Source of the DNA: Actinomycetota bacterium
GTDB taxonomy: Bacteria; Actinomycetota; Actinomycetes; Nanopelagicales; Nanopelagicaceae
Assembly (NCBI GenBank): GCA_009726135.1
Contig: WLIQ01000001.1
Location: forward strand, 29,056-93,055
Length of the DNA stretch: 64,000 bases
Direction of reading: 5' to 3'
In this document: positions 38,316 to 47,827 of the stretch, one piece after another
How positions within the stretch are numbered: the first letter of the stretch is position 1
Layout of the letters: each line of letters starts with the position of its first letter
Notes under the pieces: generated by a model
The model's input: the letters and a program-made list of their open reading frames with translations, nothing else
Database searches by the model: none
What the model was told of the DNA's origin: nothing
Position numbers and translations under genes: made by a program

Positions 38316-38785
38316 CCTTCGCAGAGGGCTTTGAGCGCCACCAAACTCTTGGCCATCCACTTCGGATTTCTGGCGATTGAGCCAGTCTTCTTAAGCCACC
38401 ATTTGGAGATAGATGGAATCGAATTGCCATCAAAAATCTCTGTTACTTGAGTTTGTCCATTTCCTAAATCTTCAAGTTCATACGACCAGGTCCACTTCAT
38501 CAAATGGCACCAGGTGATTTTTTTGTTTTCTTCAAAAGACACCACTGTATTTGTGATGCGATAAGGAACTTTAATTTTCATAGCCATGCCAAACTTTGCA
38601 CCTTCATATAAGCGAGCCGGACCTGAGATTGATTCGGTAATCGTCCCCGATCCATCAAATCGTGCGTGAGCACGAGGGTCGGCTAAAAGATCGAAAATCT
38701 TTGCTGCGGGTGCATTAATAACGATTCGAGCTGCGGCTGTATTTGGGTTTTCAACTGAAAGAATTTCTGCACGTACCTGAGACAT
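38312..38785 (-). CDS. SRPBCC (START-like) family protein
   Basis: A 157-residue protein of the SRPBCC/polyketide-cyclase fold. The N-terminal strand-helix AARIVINAPAAKIFDLLADPRAH, a middle beta stretch (AMKIKVPYRITNTVVSFEEN) and a long C-terminal helix are typical. The fold binds hydrophobic ligands in a deep cavity; no ligand is known here. Its ATG overlaps the ctaF stop by one base (TGATG), so it is translated with the cytochrome oxidase genes. Confidence 0.82.
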   Translation of the reverse strand: MSQVRAEILSVENPNTAAARIVINAPAAKIFDLLADPRAHARFDGSGTITESISGPARLYEGAKFGMAMKIKVPYRITNTVVSFEENKKITWCHLMKWTWSYELEDLGNGQTQVTEIFDGNSIPSISKWWLKKTGSIARNPKWMAKSLVALKALCEG

Positions 38786-39189
38786 CAATGAGCCCCTGAT
38801 ACGACCGGCTTTTCATACTCAGTCACCATGCCAATGATGGAGATGACCAAAGCACCTAATGAAATTACGGTCAACCACCAACCAATAACGAGTGAGAGAG
38901 TTAATGCGCACATGCTTAAAGCAACTGGTAATGGCCACCAAGAATGAGGGCTATAAAAACCTAGGTCGCCGGCACCATCTGAAATTAATGCCGTTTCATT
39001 ATCTTCCGGAAGAATTTGTCCGATTCGGCGCTGAGTGAACCAAACATAAAAGCCAACCATTCCAGCAAGTGCTGCCGCAAGAAGCATCCCACCAATTCCC
39101 ACCGGTTCACCGCCAACTTGCCAATAAATAATCGTCATCAAAACATAAAACACTGATAGACCAATAAATAGCTGCCAAGAAACCTTCAT
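38785..39189 (-). CDS. ctaF: Cytochrome c oxidase subunit IV (actinobacterial type)
   Basis: A 134-residue protein with four hydrophobic segments and the FTQRRIGQILPEDNE loop typical of actinobacterial CtaF. It follows ctaD after 6 bases and is a small structural subunit of the aa3 oxidase. Confidence 0.93.
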   Translation of the reverse strand: MKVSWQLFIGLSVFYVLMTIIYWQVGGEPVGIGGMLLAAALAGMVGFYVWFTQRRIGQILPEDNETALISDGAGDLGFYSPHSWWPLPVALSMCALTLSLVIGWWLTVISLGALVISIIGMVTEYEKPVVSGAH

Positions 39190-39195
39190 AGTTTG

Positions 39196-40848
39196 TTAGT
39201 GCCCTTCAGTCTTGATGTGCGGGTGATGCAGATCAAATGCTGGGCGCTCAGATGAAATGCGAGGCATAGTTAAAAAGTTGTGGCGTGGTGGTGGGCATGA
39301 TGTTGCCCATTCCAGCGATGCCCCATAACCCCAAGGATCATCAACTCCGACTAGAGGTGCTTTTCGAGTGATCCAAATGTTAACCATAAAAGGAATCATT
39401 GAGAATGCAAGCAAGAAAGAACCGATTGTTGAAACTTCATTCATAAATGTGAATCCATCGGTTGGAAGATAATCGGCGTAGCGACGGGGAAAACCTTTAA
39501 TACCTAACCAGTGCTGAATAAGGAATGTTAAGTGGAAACCAAAGAAAGTTGTCCAGAAGTGAATCTTTCCTAGCCTTTCATTGAGCATGCGGCCAGTCAT
39601 CTTTGGCCACCAGAAGTAGAAACCACCGAACATTGCAAAGACCACGGTTCCAAAGAGAACGTAGTGGAAGTGGGCAACCACGAAGTAACTAGCAGAAACG
39701 GCAAAGTCCAGAGGAGGCGATGCCAAGATAATTCCAGTTAAACCGCCGAATAAAAACGTGACTAAAAAGCCCATTACCCACAGCATCGGGGTTTCAAAAG
39801 TTACATGGCCACGCCACATCGTGCCGATCCAGTTAAAGAACTTCACACCAGTTGGAACTCCGATAAGGAAAGTCATGAATGAGAAGAAGGGCAACAAAAC
39901 CTGACCAGTTGCGAACATATGGTGAGCCCAAACAGAAACAGAAAGTGCGGAGATTGCGATAGTTGCTGCAATCAAACCCTTGTACCCAAAGATTGGCTTA
40001 CGGCTAAAGACGGGCAAAATCTCGGTTGCAATTCCAAAAAATGGAAGGGCCAAGATATAAACCTCAGGGTGTCCGAAGAACCAGAACAGATGCTGGAAGA
40101 GCATCGCCCCACCATTGGCCGGATCAAAAAGATGTGTGCCATAAATACGATCTGCTTCAAGTCCTAGCAGTGCTGCAGCAAGTGGTGGGAATGCAAGCAA
40201 TACAAGGATGGAGGTAAGCAATACGTTCCAAGAAAAGATTGACATACGGAACATCGTCATACCTGGTGCACGCATTGTGAAGATGGTTGTAATGAAGTTA
40301 ACGCCACCCAGGATTGTTCCGATACCACTGACAGCTAAACCGAGTAGCCATAGGTCAGAGCCAATACCTGGCGAGTATGTTGCATTTGATAATGGAACAT
40401 AAACAGTCCAACCAAATGAAGCTGCTCCACCCGGAGATAAGAATCCAGCAAACGCCATGAGGCCACCGAATAGGTAGAGCCAATAAGAAAGCATGTTTAA
40501 TCGTGGGAAAGCAACGTCAGCTGCTCCGATTTGCAATGGCATGATTACATTCGCAAAACCCACAAACAGAGGCGTTGCAAACATCAGCAACATAATCGTT
40601 CCGTGCATTGTGAAAATCTGGTTATATTGCTCGGCACTTAAGAACTGCATTCCTGGTCGCGCTAATTCAGAGCGAAGCAATAACGCTAGAACACCTGCAA
40701 TAAGAAACCAAGAAAAAGAGGTGATCAGATACAAATAGCCGATTGTTTTGTGATCAGTAGAGGTTACCCACTTAACAAATGCTTTACCTTTTTTTGGAGG
40801 TAACTGAGGCAGATTGGTAGTTGTTTGACGATCTGCAAATGTTGTCAT
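39196..40848 (-). CDS. ctaD: Cytochrome c oxidase subunit I
   Basis: CtaD, 550 residues with 12 membrane helices, carries haem a and the haem a3-CuB centre. Diagnostic motifs are [17 protein letters not shown] (a CuB histidine and the Y-H crosslink region), [10 protein letters not shown] (the histidine pair) and [20 protein letters not shown] (the haem a3 and haem a histidines). The ATG overlaps the ctaC stop by 4 bases, so ctaC-ctaD-ctaF-SRPBCC-DMT is one probable transcript. Confidence 0.98.
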   Translation of the reverse strand: MTTFADRQTTTNLPQLPPKKGKAFVKWVTSTDHKTIGYLYLITSFSWFLIAGVLALLLRSELARPGMQFLSAEQYNQIFTMHGTIMLLMFATPLFVGFANVIMPLQIGAADVAFPRLNMLSYWLYLFGGLMAFAGFLSPGGAASFGWTVYVPLSNATYSPGIGSDLWLLGLAVSGIGTILGGVNFITTIFTMRAPGMTMFRMSIFSWNVLLTSILVLLAFPPLAAALLGLEADRIYGTHLFDPANGGAMLFQHLFWFFGHPEVYILALPFFGIATEILPVFSRKPIFGYKGLIAATIAISALSVSVWAHHMFATGQVLLPFFSFMTFLIGVPTGVKFFNWIGTMWRGHVTFETPMLWVMGFLVTFLFGGLTGIILASPPLDFAVSASYFVVAHFHYVLFGTVVFAMFGGFYFWWPKMTGRMLNERLGKIHFWTTFFGFHLTFLIQHWLGIKGFPRRYADYLPTDGFTFMNEVSTIGSFLLAFSMIPFMVNIWITRKAPLVGVDDPWGYGASLEWATSCPPPRHNFLTMPRISSERPAFDLHHPHIKTEGH

Positions 40849-41594
40849 GCCGCGCTCCCCTTTATGGTTTCAAGATAAGCCTGATACTGCGCTGGCGTTA
40901 CTACACGAGCGGTGAACAACATTTGTGAATGATTTCGCCCGCACAAGATGTTGCAACGCCCTGGATAATCTCCCAGCTTGTTTGCCGTGAACTCCAAGTG
41001 ATTTGTTACACCTGGCAAATTCTGCATCTGAATCATAAATGCTGGGATCCAAAATCCATGGACCACGTCGTTAGAGGTAATCGTGTAGCGAACTTTTTCG
41101 CCTAGTGGAATATAAAGAATTGGTGGTTGTGCCGGGGTTCCAGTGACTACTGCTGCAGAACCCGCTTCTGGGTAACCAAACTGCCATGACCACTGAATAC
41201 CTTCGACGGTAATTTCATGTTTGTATGTATCAGTCTTCGCCGAGATAACTGTTTCCTTTTTGGCCGTGAAATAGAAAAGCACGGCAACGATAATGAAGGG
41301 AATGATTGTATAAACGATTTCGATTGGAATGCTGTACTGGGTTTGTTTTGGAAACTCTGGGCCATCTTTCTTTAAGCGGTGAAAAAATGCTGGCCACATA
41401 ATTAATATCAGAGTAAATACGCCAACCACCCCTGCTGTGATCCATGCGCCTTGCCACAGTGAAAGCGACTGATCATTGACACTTGAAAGTCCTTCTTCAA
41501 ATCCAAGTCCTGAAACCTTTGAGCAGCCCGTTAAAAATAGAGCTGGGAGCACAAGGGCAAGGCCACGAAGAGATCTGATTTTGGAAGACGACAT
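40845..41594 (-). CDS. ctaC: Cytochrome c oxidase subunit II
   Basis: CtaC, 249 residues. A lipoprotein-type signal ending LFLTGC is followed by two membrane helices and the CuA cupredoxin domain with [12 protein letters not shown] (about residues 213-224), which supplies the CuA cysteines, histidine and methionine. The start is the ATG of [11 protein letters not shown], 7 bases after TATCCT; TTG 41615 is less likely. It receives electrons from QcrC. Confidence 0.96.
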   Translation of the reverse strand: MSSSKIRSLRGLALVLPALFLTGCSKVSGLGFEEGLSSVNDQSLSLWQGAWITAGVVGVFTLILIMWPAFFHRLKKDGPEFPKQTQYSIPIEIVYTIIPFIIVAVLFYFTAKKETVISAKTDTYKHEITVEGIQWSWQFGYPEAGSAAVVTGTPAQPPILYIPLGEKVRYTITSNDVVHGFWIPAFMIQMQNLPGVTNHLEFTANKLGDYPGRCNILCGRNHSQMLFTARVVTPAQYQAYLETIKGSAA

Positions 41595-41601
41595 AGAGGT
41601 A

Positions 41602-41607
41602 AGGATA
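41602..41607 (-). promoter_or_regulatory. Leaderless-type -10 (TATCCT) for ctaC-ctaD-ctaF
   Basis: TATCCT on the minus strand followed by exactly 7 bases and the ctaC ATG at 41594, with no ribosome-binding site between them. Confidence 0.5.
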
Positions 41608-41678
41608 GAGCGCAATGGCTACGTCTGTGGCACTGGTTTATAGGCTCGCTCTGGTGGTTCGTGTCACAGCATTTAAAA

Positions 41679-42656
41679 TTAGAAAACTACATGCGGGGCG
41701 ATCTCTGCGGCCGCATCTGATCCATAGGCCTGTTCGAAACGGCTTACAAATTCGGCTCCGGTGAAGCGGTACTCCTGGGTGCCCATGGTCTCAATAACGT
41801 AGGTAGCAATTAAGGAACCTAACTGTGCGCACCGTTCATGTGATAAACCCCAGGCAAGGCCAGCGATGAATCCTGATCTAAATGAATCTCCAACTCCGGT
41901 GGGATCGGTCTTTGATTTCTCTTGGGGAACTCCTACTTGAACGAATTCACCAACAGCACTTTCAACCTTAGCGCCTTTTGAACCGAGAGTGACAACGCGA
42001 ATTTTGACGTGCTCTAAAATTTCACGATCGCTCCAGCCGGTTTTTTGCATAGCAAGAGCAAGTTCGTATTCATTTAAAAATAGGTAGGAAGCGCCGTCGA
42101 TTAGGAGCTTGATCTCCTCCCCTGACATCCGAGCCATTTGCTGAGAAGGATCGGCGGCAAAAGCGATGCCTTCGCTTCGACAAACATCAGAGTGATGCAA
42201 CATCGCCTCGGGATCATCAGGTGAGATAACTACCATGTCGAAACGTCCAGTTTTATCCATGATTGGACCAAGTTCAATATTGCGCGCTTCACTCATTGCG
42301 CCAGGGAAAAAAGATGCAATCTGATTGAGATCATCATCAGTTGTAACCATAAAGTGGGCCGTATAAAGCTCGGTTGAAACAAGGGCGTGTGAAGTATCTA
42401 CTCCGTGACGTGAAAGCCAGGCTTCATAATCTGCCCAATCTTTACCGACGGCTGCAATCAGAACTGGGTTTAATCCAAGTACGCCCATGCCGTAGCAGAT
42501 ATTGGCCGCACACCCACCGCGACGAACATCAAGACTGTCGACTAGAAATGAGAGAGAAACTTTCTCTAAAGAACCTGCAACAAAGGAATCGGTGAATTTG
42601 CCCGAAAAGGTCATTAAATGATCAAGACCAACTGAACCCGCCACACCGATTTTCAT
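41679..42656 (-). CDS. PfkB family carbohydrate/nucleoside kinase
   Basis: A 325-residue ribokinase-fold enzyme. The N-terminal substrate motif is GGCAANICYGMGVLGL, and the catalytic loop is DPTGVGDSFRSGFIAG, with GVGD in place of the common GAGD but the base aspartate retained. The phosphoacceptor is unknown; actinobacterial relatives next to the cytochrome oxidase genes are called adenosine or ribokinase-like. The ATG is 6 bases after TAGTAT. Confidence 0.85.
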   Translation of the reverse strand: MKIGVAGSVGLDHLMTFSGKFTDSFVAGSLEKVSLSFLVDSLDVRRGGCAANICYGMGVLGLNPVLIAAVGKDWADYEAWLSRHGVDTSHALVSTELYTAHFMVTTDDDLNQIASFFPGAMSEARNIELGPIMDKTGRFDMVVISPDDPEAMLHHSDVCRSEGIAFAADPSQQMARMSGEEIKLLIDGASYLFLNEYELALAMQKTGWSDREILEHVKIRVVTLGSKGAKVESAVGEFVQVGVPQEKSKTDPTGVGDSFRSGFIAGLAWGLSHERCAQLGSLIATYVIETMGTQEYRFTGAEFVSRFEQAYGSDAAAEIAPHVVF

Positions 42657-42662
42657 GAGGCG

Positions 42663-42668
42663 ATACTA
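42663..42668 (-). promoter_or_regulatory. Leaderless-type -10 (TAGTAT) for the PfkB kinase gene
   Basis: TAGTAT on the minus strand followed by 6 bases and the ATG at 42656. Confidence 0.5.
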
Positions 42669-42687
42669 GAGCGTAAAGAAGCCTTTG

Positions 42688-43032
42688 TTAGTTGAATGAA
42701 TCGCCACATGCACAAGAACCTTGCGCATTTGGATTATCAATTGTGAAACCTTGCTTTTCAATGGTGTCAACGAAATCAACTGTGGCTCCCATTAAATAAG
42801 GATCACTCATTTTGTCGACGATAACCTTGACTGAACCATACTCCCGGACAACATCGCCTTCTTGGTTACGATCATCAAAGTAGAGCTGATAACGAAGTCC
42901 TGAACATCCACCTGGTTGCACAGCAACGCGAAGATTTAAATCATCACGGCCTTCTTGTGCCAATAGTGCGGCCACCTTTGCAGCGGCAACATCAGTGAGG
43001 GCTAATCCAGTTAATGTAACTTCAGTAGTCAT
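42688..43032 (-). CDS. erpA: A-type iron-sulfur carrier protein (HesB/IscA/ErpA family)
   Basis: A 114-residue A-type carrier. The three cluster-ligating cysteines are visible: GGCSGLRYQL near residue 43 and CACGDSFN at the C terminus (the CxC pair). It delivers Fe-S clusters to target proteins; the bc1 complex and LipA encoded nearby are plausible clients. A strong ribosome-binding site (AAGGAG) precedes the ATG, and a TAGGCT -10 lies at 43059-43054, giving a short leader. Confidence 0.88.
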   Translation of the reverse strand: MTTEVTLTGLALTDVAAAKVAALLAQEGRDDLNLRVAVQPGGCSGLRYQLYFDDRNQEGDVVREYGSVKVIVDKMSDPYLMGATVDFVDTIEKQGFTIDNPNAQGSCACGDSFN

Positions 43033-43122
43033 TTTCTCTCCTTGTTTGGACCAAGCCTACCTGCACCCATCCCCTAATGCGAGTTATGACCTTCCGCTTG
43101 CGGCTCGATTTCCCAATGGCTC

Positions 43123-43135
43123 TATAGTTACGGCC
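43123..43135 (+). promoter_or_regulatory. Leaderless-type promoter for the DUF3043 gene
   Basis: -10 TATAGT (43123-43128) followed by exactly 7 bases and the ATG at 43136. A -35-like TTGCGG lies 19 bases further upstream. Confidence 0.6.
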
Positions 43136-43666
43136 ATGACTACTGAATCAACTGGTAAAGGCCGACCAACCCCGAAGCGCAAAGATGCTCAGGCCAAGGC
43201 CAAGATTTCCTCACTGTCCCCTGTCGTGACAAAAGAACAGAAGCGGGCGCAAAAATTGGCGACCCGAGCTGACCGCGTTGGCTCCCGTGCAGCTTATCTT
43301 CGTGGTGAAGAAAGCGCGCTACCAACTAGAGACCGTGGACTAGAGCGCAGATTTGTGCGCAACTACGTCGATGCTCGTCGTTCTATTGGCGAATATTTCT
43401 TGCCTATTATTTTCGTAGTACTCGTTCTGACATTAATTCAAGTTCCCGCAGTTCAATTTTCAGCGATTGCATTAATGTATCTAGTACTACTCGCCGCAGT
43501 TGTTGACGGTATTTTCTTAGGCCGCAGAATTCAGCGACTTGTACATGCCAAGTATCCAACATCAACCACAAAAGGTTTAGCTATGTATGCATGGCTTCGC
43601 TCAACACAAATGCGACGACTACGCGCACCGCACCCACAAACTAAAGTGGGCGATGTAGTTAACTAA
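43136..43666 (+). CDS. DUF3043 domain-containing membrane protein
   Basis: A 176-residue actinobacterial protein. A basic, lysine/arginine-rich N-terminal half (GRPTPKRKDAQAKAK) is followed by RRFVRNYVDARRSIGEYFLP and two membrane helices (about residues 97-135). This is the DUF3043 layout; no function is known. The start is the ATG just after the TATAGT promoter, since a longer in-frame reading would cross the divergent erpA promoter. Confidence 0.83.
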   Translation: MTTESTGKGRPTPKRKDAQAKAKISSLSPVVTKEQKRAQKLATRADRVGSRAAYLRGEESALPTRDRGLERRFVRNYVDARRSIGEYFLPIIFVVLVLTLIQVPAVQFSAIALMYLVLLAAVVDGIFLGRRIQRLVHAKYPTSTTKGLAMYAWLRSTQMRRLRAPHPQTKVGDVVN

Positions 43667-44664
43667 GCGCGCGGATTTGGACTGATGTTTTGAGCAGGAT
43701 CTTTTTCAGGCAAATCACCGAGAGCCTTATCAATGGCTTTCATCATGTCAGCATCAAGTTTTATTCCTGCGGCTTTGACGTTTTCCTTAACCTGAGACGG
43801 CTTAGTAGCACCAACTATGGCGCTTGAAACGTTTGGATTTTGCAAAACCCAGGCAACAGATAACTGCGACATTGTGATTCCCGCTTGATCTGCAATCGGC
43901 TTGAGTTTTTGTACCGCAGTTAAAACATCGTCGCGCATCCACTTAGAGATCATCCCAGCACCACCTTTTTTGTCGGTAGCACGAGAACCGGCGGGTGGTT
44001 TTTTGCCGGGCAGATACTTGCCGGTTAATACACCTTGAGCCATTGGGGACCAAACTATTTGGCCAATTCCCTCTTTAGCTGACAGAGGAACAACTTCGGC
44101 TTCAATGACTCGCCACAGAGCGGAGTATTGCGGTTGGCTTGAAACAAACCGGTTGTAGCCTCGAGCATCTTGAATTTTTAAGGCCGCGGCAATCTGCTCA
44201 GCTGTCCACTCTGAGAAACCTATGTAGTGAACTTTCCCGGCACGAATCAAATCATCAAAGGCGTTCAATGACTCTTCAAGCGGTGTTTCAAAATCGAATC
44301 GGTGCATCTGGTAGAGATCTATGTGATCGGTTTGTAGACGCTTAAGTGATGCGTTACAGGATTCAATGATGTGCTTGCGCGATAGACCGCGATCATTTTT
44401 ACCTGGACCGGTTGGCCAATAAACTTTAGTAAATAGTTCATAGGATTCACGACGAACACCTTTAAGGGCTTTTCCAAGAATCTTTTCGGCACGGGTACCG
44501 GCATAAACATCAGCTGTGTCAAAAGTTGTGATCCCACAATCTAAAGCGGTTTTTACACATTTGATAGCAGAGTCGGCTTCAACTTGTGAACCATGAGTGA
44601 TCCAGTTTCCATAAGAGATCTCAGATACATACATTCCGGTACTGCCAAGGCGACGATATTCCAT
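43663..44664 (-). CDS. Aldo/keto reductase (KCNAB-like subgroup)
   Basis: A 333-residue TIM-barrel NADPH-dependent oxidoreductase. The catalytic tetrad is visible: D and Y in FDTADVYAGTRAEKILG, K in FTKVYWPTG, and H in DLYQMHRFD. The C-terminal cofactor region includes SSAIVGATKPSQV. It is closest in layout to the voltage-gated potassium channel beta-subunit-like AKRs; the substrate is unknown. The start is the ATG of MEYRRLGSTGMYVSE, 7 bases after TAGAGT. It converges with the DUF3043 gene. Confidence 0.9.
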   Translation of the reverse strand: MEYRRLGSTGMYVSEISYGNWITHGSQVEADSAIKCVKTALDCGITTFDTADVYAGTRAEKILGKALKGVRRESYELFTKVYWPTGPGKNDRGLSRKHIIESCNASLKRLQTDHIDLYQMHRFDFETPLEESLNAFDDLIRAGKVHYIGFSEWTAEQIAAALKIQDARGYNRFVSSQPQYSALWRVIEAEVVPLSAKEGIGQIVWSPMAQGVLTGKYLPGKKPPAGSRATDKKGGAGMISKWMRDDVLTAVQKLKPIADQAGITMSQLSVAWVLQNPNVSSAIVGATKPSQVKENVKAAGIKLDADMMKAIDKALGDLPEKDPAQNISPNPRA

Positions 44665-44665
44665 G

Positions 44666-44679
44666 TCTAGAACTCTAGA
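44666..44679 (-). promoter_or_regulatory. Leaderless-type -10 (TAGAGT) within a TCTAGA tandem, aldo/keto reductase promoter
   Basis: TCTAGA occurs twice, separated by two bases (44666-44671 and 44674-44679). The -10 TAGAGT (44677-44672) lies across them and is followed by 7 bases and the ATG at 44664. Confidence 0.5.
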
Positions 44680-44742
44680 ACCATGCGCGCCTTGTTGCCA
44701 ACTCAAAGGCGATGTGGTTGCCTATGCACACAACTTAATACG

Positions 44743-44851
44743 CCCTTCATTAGGGGAAGTTCGGTGAAATTCCGACACTGACCCGCAACCGTAAAGTCGG
44801 ATTACCTAGTGATTGGTTATAGACAAACACCCGCCGAGGTTTGCGGGGTGT
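44743..44851 (+). ncRNA. Cobalamin riboswitch
   Basis: The conserved core is present in order: AGGGGAAGT, a short stem TCGG-TGAAATT-CCGA, the B12-box-like CACTGACCCGCAACCGTAA (44776-44794), and the closing GTCGGATTACCTA. A 3' hairpin CACCCGC/GCGGGGTG (44828-44850) is where the regulatory kissing-loop stem is expected. No U-run follows, so control is probably not by a simple terminator. It precedes the ECF transporter operon and should turn it down when cobalamin is plentiful. The edges are approximate. Confidence 0.88.
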
Positions 44852-44936
44852 AGTCCACATGTTCAAGGGGTATTTTCTCTTATTCGCGCGGCCTGCTCCC
44901 TGTGAGTTTCTTTCACAATTGAGAGGCACCACAGAA

Positions 44937-45467
44937 ATGAAGTTCAAAGCTTTCCTTATCACTCTAGTAATTCTTATTTCATCTGTTTTCTTTATTCCAC
45001 AATCAAATGCCGCTAGCAAGGGCTGGCGCTATTGGGGTTATTTTCAAGCAGCTCCCGGAGCAACACAGTGGACTGCAGCCATGACTGGACCAACTGTTGA
45101 TATTGCAGATGGCACAGTTGAAGGTTGGCTATTTGTATTTAGTAGCGATGATGTTCCATCTCTTGCACCAGCAGTTAAGCCAAACTTTGCAAAGATCTGC
45201 GCTGGCGTTAAAGGTGACAAGGACACCAAGCGAATCGGTTTGGTAATTGAATTTGGCTCAAAAGCTTGGGCACCAAAAGGTGAAAAGCCACGAAAAACAA
45301 TCACTACATGTGTTCGGACCGCAAAAACTTCTCAAGGAATAGATGTCCTTGCCCAGGTAACAAAAATCCGTGCTGCCTCATCCGGGTTAATCTGCGGACT
45401 ATCTGGTTACCCAGCTAAAGAATGCGGACTCGAAATCGCTACCCCTAAATCACTGAATAAAAAATAA
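44937..45467 (+). CDS. Exported four-cysteine protein of the B12-regulated ECF operon
   Basis: A 176-residue protein with a clear signal peptide (lysine-containing start, hydrophobic residues about 6-20, predicted cleavage after SNA near residue 25). The mature part begins KGWRYWGYFQAAPGATQW and contains exactly four cysteines (88, 125, 153, 163), suggesting two disulfides. There is no lipobox, and no cell-wall sorting signal or C-terminal membrane helix. It is the first gene after the cobalamin riboswitch, 9 bases before the ECF T component. I infer an extracellular cobalamin-capture or delivery role; the family has no function I can name. Confidence 0.75.
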   Translation: MKFKAFLITLVILISSVFFIPQSNAASKGWRYWGYFQAAPGATQWTAAMTGPTVDIADGTVEGWLFVFSSDDVPSLAPAVKPNFAKICAGVKGDKDTKRIGLVIEFGSKAWAPKGEKPRKTITTCVRTAKTSQGIDVLAQVTKIRAASSGLICGLSGYPAKECGLEIATPKSLNKK

Positions 45468-45476
45468 AAAATATTC

Positions 45477-46223
45477 ATGAAGAAACTTTCATTTCACCCA
45501 CTGACGTGGTGGATTTTCTCAGGTGCGCTTGCTCTTGCAATAGCCCGTGTGAACTCCCCGCTCTTTGCCATTGCTGCAGTAGGTGTTATGTCAGTGATTG
45601 TCTTTACGCAGCGAGATGACGCCCCATGGGGGAGATCTTTTAATGCCACATTGAAGTTATCGCTATGGATCATCACTATCCGAGCGATGATCGGTGTGCT
45701 CATTGGTGTTCCCATTCCGGGGACAACACTTTTCACTATTCCCACTGTGCCACTACCAAGTTGGATGCCAGGTATTCGCATAGGTGGCGCGGTGACTTTG
45801 GAGCGCTTAAGTTCATCGATTTCTGAAGGAATCATCATTTGCGCAATCCTTGTTGTATTTGGCGCAGCAGCATCACTGACAAGTCCACATCGCTTGCTGC
45901 GCGTATTGCCGGTGTACGTCTATGAATTTGGAATAAGTGTTGTGATAGCAACTTCAGTTCTACCCCAATTAGTTTCTGCCGTTTCACGTATTCGAATGGC
46001 GCAGCGCTTACGCGGTCAGAAAACTCATGGAGTGAAAGCATTTAAACGTATTGCACTTCCTCTACTAGAAGAATCCTTAGCTAGATCTTTAGATTTAGCA
46101 GCTGCAATGGACTCACGAGGCTATGGAATTAGTAAGAAGCGATCTAAATACCGTCCCATTAAATGGGCCAGAATTGATGTAGTAGTTGTTCTAGCTGCTC
46201 TAGCGGTTATAGGTATTTCATGA
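45477..46223 (+). CDS. ECF transporter T component (EcfT/CbiQ family)
   Basis: A 248-residue membrane protein with about five helices. Two EcfT coupling motifs are visible in the cytoplasmic helices: RMAQRLRG and AMDSRGYG, each with the Ala-Arg-Gly-type signature that docks onto the ATPases. It ends with a final helix (DVVVVLAALAVIGIS). It couples the ATPases to the S component. The stop overlaps the ATPase gene by 4 bases. Confidence 0.9.
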   Translation: MKKLSFHPLTWWIFSGALALAIARVNSPLFAIAAVGVMSVIVFTQRDDAPWGRSFNATLKLSLWIITIRAMIGVLIGVPIPGTTLFTIPTVPLPSWMPGIRIGGAVTLERLSSSISEGIIICAILVVFGAAASLTSPHRLLRVLPVYVYEFGISVVIATSVLPQLVSAVSRIRMAQRLRGQKTHGVKAFKRIALPLLEESLARSLDLAAAMDSRGYGISKKRSKYRPIKWARIDVVVVLAALAVIGIS

Positions 46224-47827
46224 TTAAGTTTTCCAACGTTTCGCTTATCTATCCAAACTCAACAACAACCGTGATTGAAGACCTCACCCTTGAAATCGCT
46301 GAAGGTGAATTAGTTCTAGTTATTGGCCCGACAGGATCTGGGAAATCTTCATTGCTACGACTGATCAACGGCCTTGTTCCACACCACACAGGCGGTATTT
46401 TGGCTGGAAGTATTGAAGTAGATGGAATTTCAACTGCAGAAGTTAAGCCTGGCGGCCTGGCACATTTGATTGGAATTGTCGGACAAAACCCCATCAATGG
46501 CTTTGTCGCAGACACGGTAGAAGAAGAACTGGTATTTGGAATGGAAGCTCTCAATCTTTCCAATGAAACAATGCGAAAGCGTGTGGAAGAAGTTTTGGAT
46601 TTGATGTCATTGGCTTCGCTTCGAAATCGTACTATTGCAACTTTAAGTGGTGGAGAACAACAACGCGTTGCAATTGCCAGTGCCTTAGTTGCACATCCCA
46701 AAGTCTTAGTTCTAGATGAGCCCACAAGTGCACTCGACCCCATCGCTGCTGAAGAAGTTCTCTCAATCCTTCACCGTTTAGTTCACGATTTAAGCCTGAC
46801 TGTTGTGATTGCAGAACATAAATTAGAACGTGTCATCCAATTTGCTGATCGCATTGTTCACATCAATGGAGCTGGATCTGCAGTAGTAGGAACACCTGAG
46901 AAAATTCTGATGAACTCCCCCATAGCTCCGCCCATCGTTGAACTTGCTAGAACTCTTGGGTTAAAGGAGATTGGTGTTTCTGTGCGAGAGATGCGCCGAA
47001 TGACACAAGAGTTTAGAGATTCACATCAGGTTGCTAAGCCGGAAGTTGCATCAACATCGTCGAAAGTGTGTGCAACCATCAAGGACTTAACAATTTCCTA
47101 TAACGGCAAAAATGCAGTGAATTCGCTCTCAACAACTATTTATGAAAATGAAATCGTTGCCATCATGGGCCGCAATGGTGCGGGCAAAAGCTCGCTGCTA
47201 CGAGCCATCGCAGGAGTCAGTGATAACGCAGCAGGAGAGGCAATAGTTAATGGTATTAATTCCCAGAAACTGCACAGCAAGCAACGGCGGGAGACTATTG
47301 GCTATATCCCTCAGGAACCAAGTGATTTGCTCTATGGACAAAGTGTAGGTGAAGAGTGCAAGCAAGCAGATAACGACAATCAAGTCACCAGTGGGACTAC
47401 CTTCACTCTTCTTTCCCAACTTGTTCCTGGAATATCGGCACAAACACATCCCCGTGATTTATCTGAAGGACAGCGTTTAGGCTTAGCTCTCAGCGTGGTT
47501 CTCTCAGCTAATCCGCATCTGCTTATTTTGGATGAGCCAACAAGAGGTTTGGACTATCAAGCAAAACGTGTTCTAACCAAAATACTTATTGATTTTGCTC
47601 GCGTTTTTAATCGCAGCGTCATCATTGCTACACACGATGTTGAACTTGTTGCCGAATTGGCTACTCGCACAATCTTCATCGCAGATGGTGACATCGTCGC
47701 AGATGGAGCAACAATTGATGTCCTGTTATCTTCGCCAGCTTTTGCTCCACAGGTTTCCAAGATCATGTCACCACAGCCTTGGTTAACCGTTGCCGATGTC
47801 GTGCGAGCCATTGAGGCCGATAGCTAA
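46220..47827 (+). CDS. ECF transporter fused double ATPase
   Basis: A 535-residue protein with two ABC ATPase domains. Domain 1: Walker A GPTGSGKSS (about residue 36), signature LSGGEQQR, Walker B VLVLDEPTSALD. Domain 2: Walker A GRNGAGKSS (about residue 317), signature LSEGQRLG, Walker B LLILDEPTRGLD and the H-loop ATHDVEL. Both sites look functional, with the second signature altered (SEGQ). This fused EcfA1-EcfA2 form is common in actinobacterial ECF systems. It overlaps the S component by one base (TAATG). Confidence 0.95.
   Translation: MIKFSNVSLIYPNSTTTVIEDLTLEIAEGELVLVIGPTGSGKSSLLRLINGLVPHHTGGILAGSIEVDGISTAEVKPGGLAHLIGIVGQNPINGFVADTVEEELVFGMEALNLSNETMRKRVEEVLDLMSLASLRNRTIATLSGGEQQRVAIASALVAHPKVLVLDEPTSALDPIAAEEVLSILHRLVHDLSLTVVIAEHKLERVIQFADRIVHINGAGSAVVGTPEKILMNSPIAPPIVELARTLGLKEIGVSVREMRRMTQEFRDSHQVAKPEVASTSSKVCATIKDLTISYNGKNAVNSLSTTIYENEIVAIMGRNGAGKSSLLRAIAGVSDNAAGEAIVNGINSQKLHSKQRRETIGYIPQEPSDLLYGQSVGEECKQADNDNQVTSGTTFTLLSQLVPGISAQTHPRDLSEGQRLGLALSVVLSANPHLLILDEPTRGLDYQAKRVLTKILIDFARVFNRSVIIATHDVELVAELATRTIFIADGDIVADGATIDVLLSSPAFAPQVSKIMSPQPWLTVADVVRAIEADS

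Noticed and set aside
41679-42656. GVGD instead of GAGD in the PfkB kinase as a sign of inactivity
   Set aside because: The catalytic aspartate is kept and the change is conservative, so loss of activity is not implied.
44828-44850. Hairpin at the 3' end of the riboswitch as an intrinsic terminator
   Set aside because: No U-run follows the stem, so it is better taken as part of the riboswitch fold.
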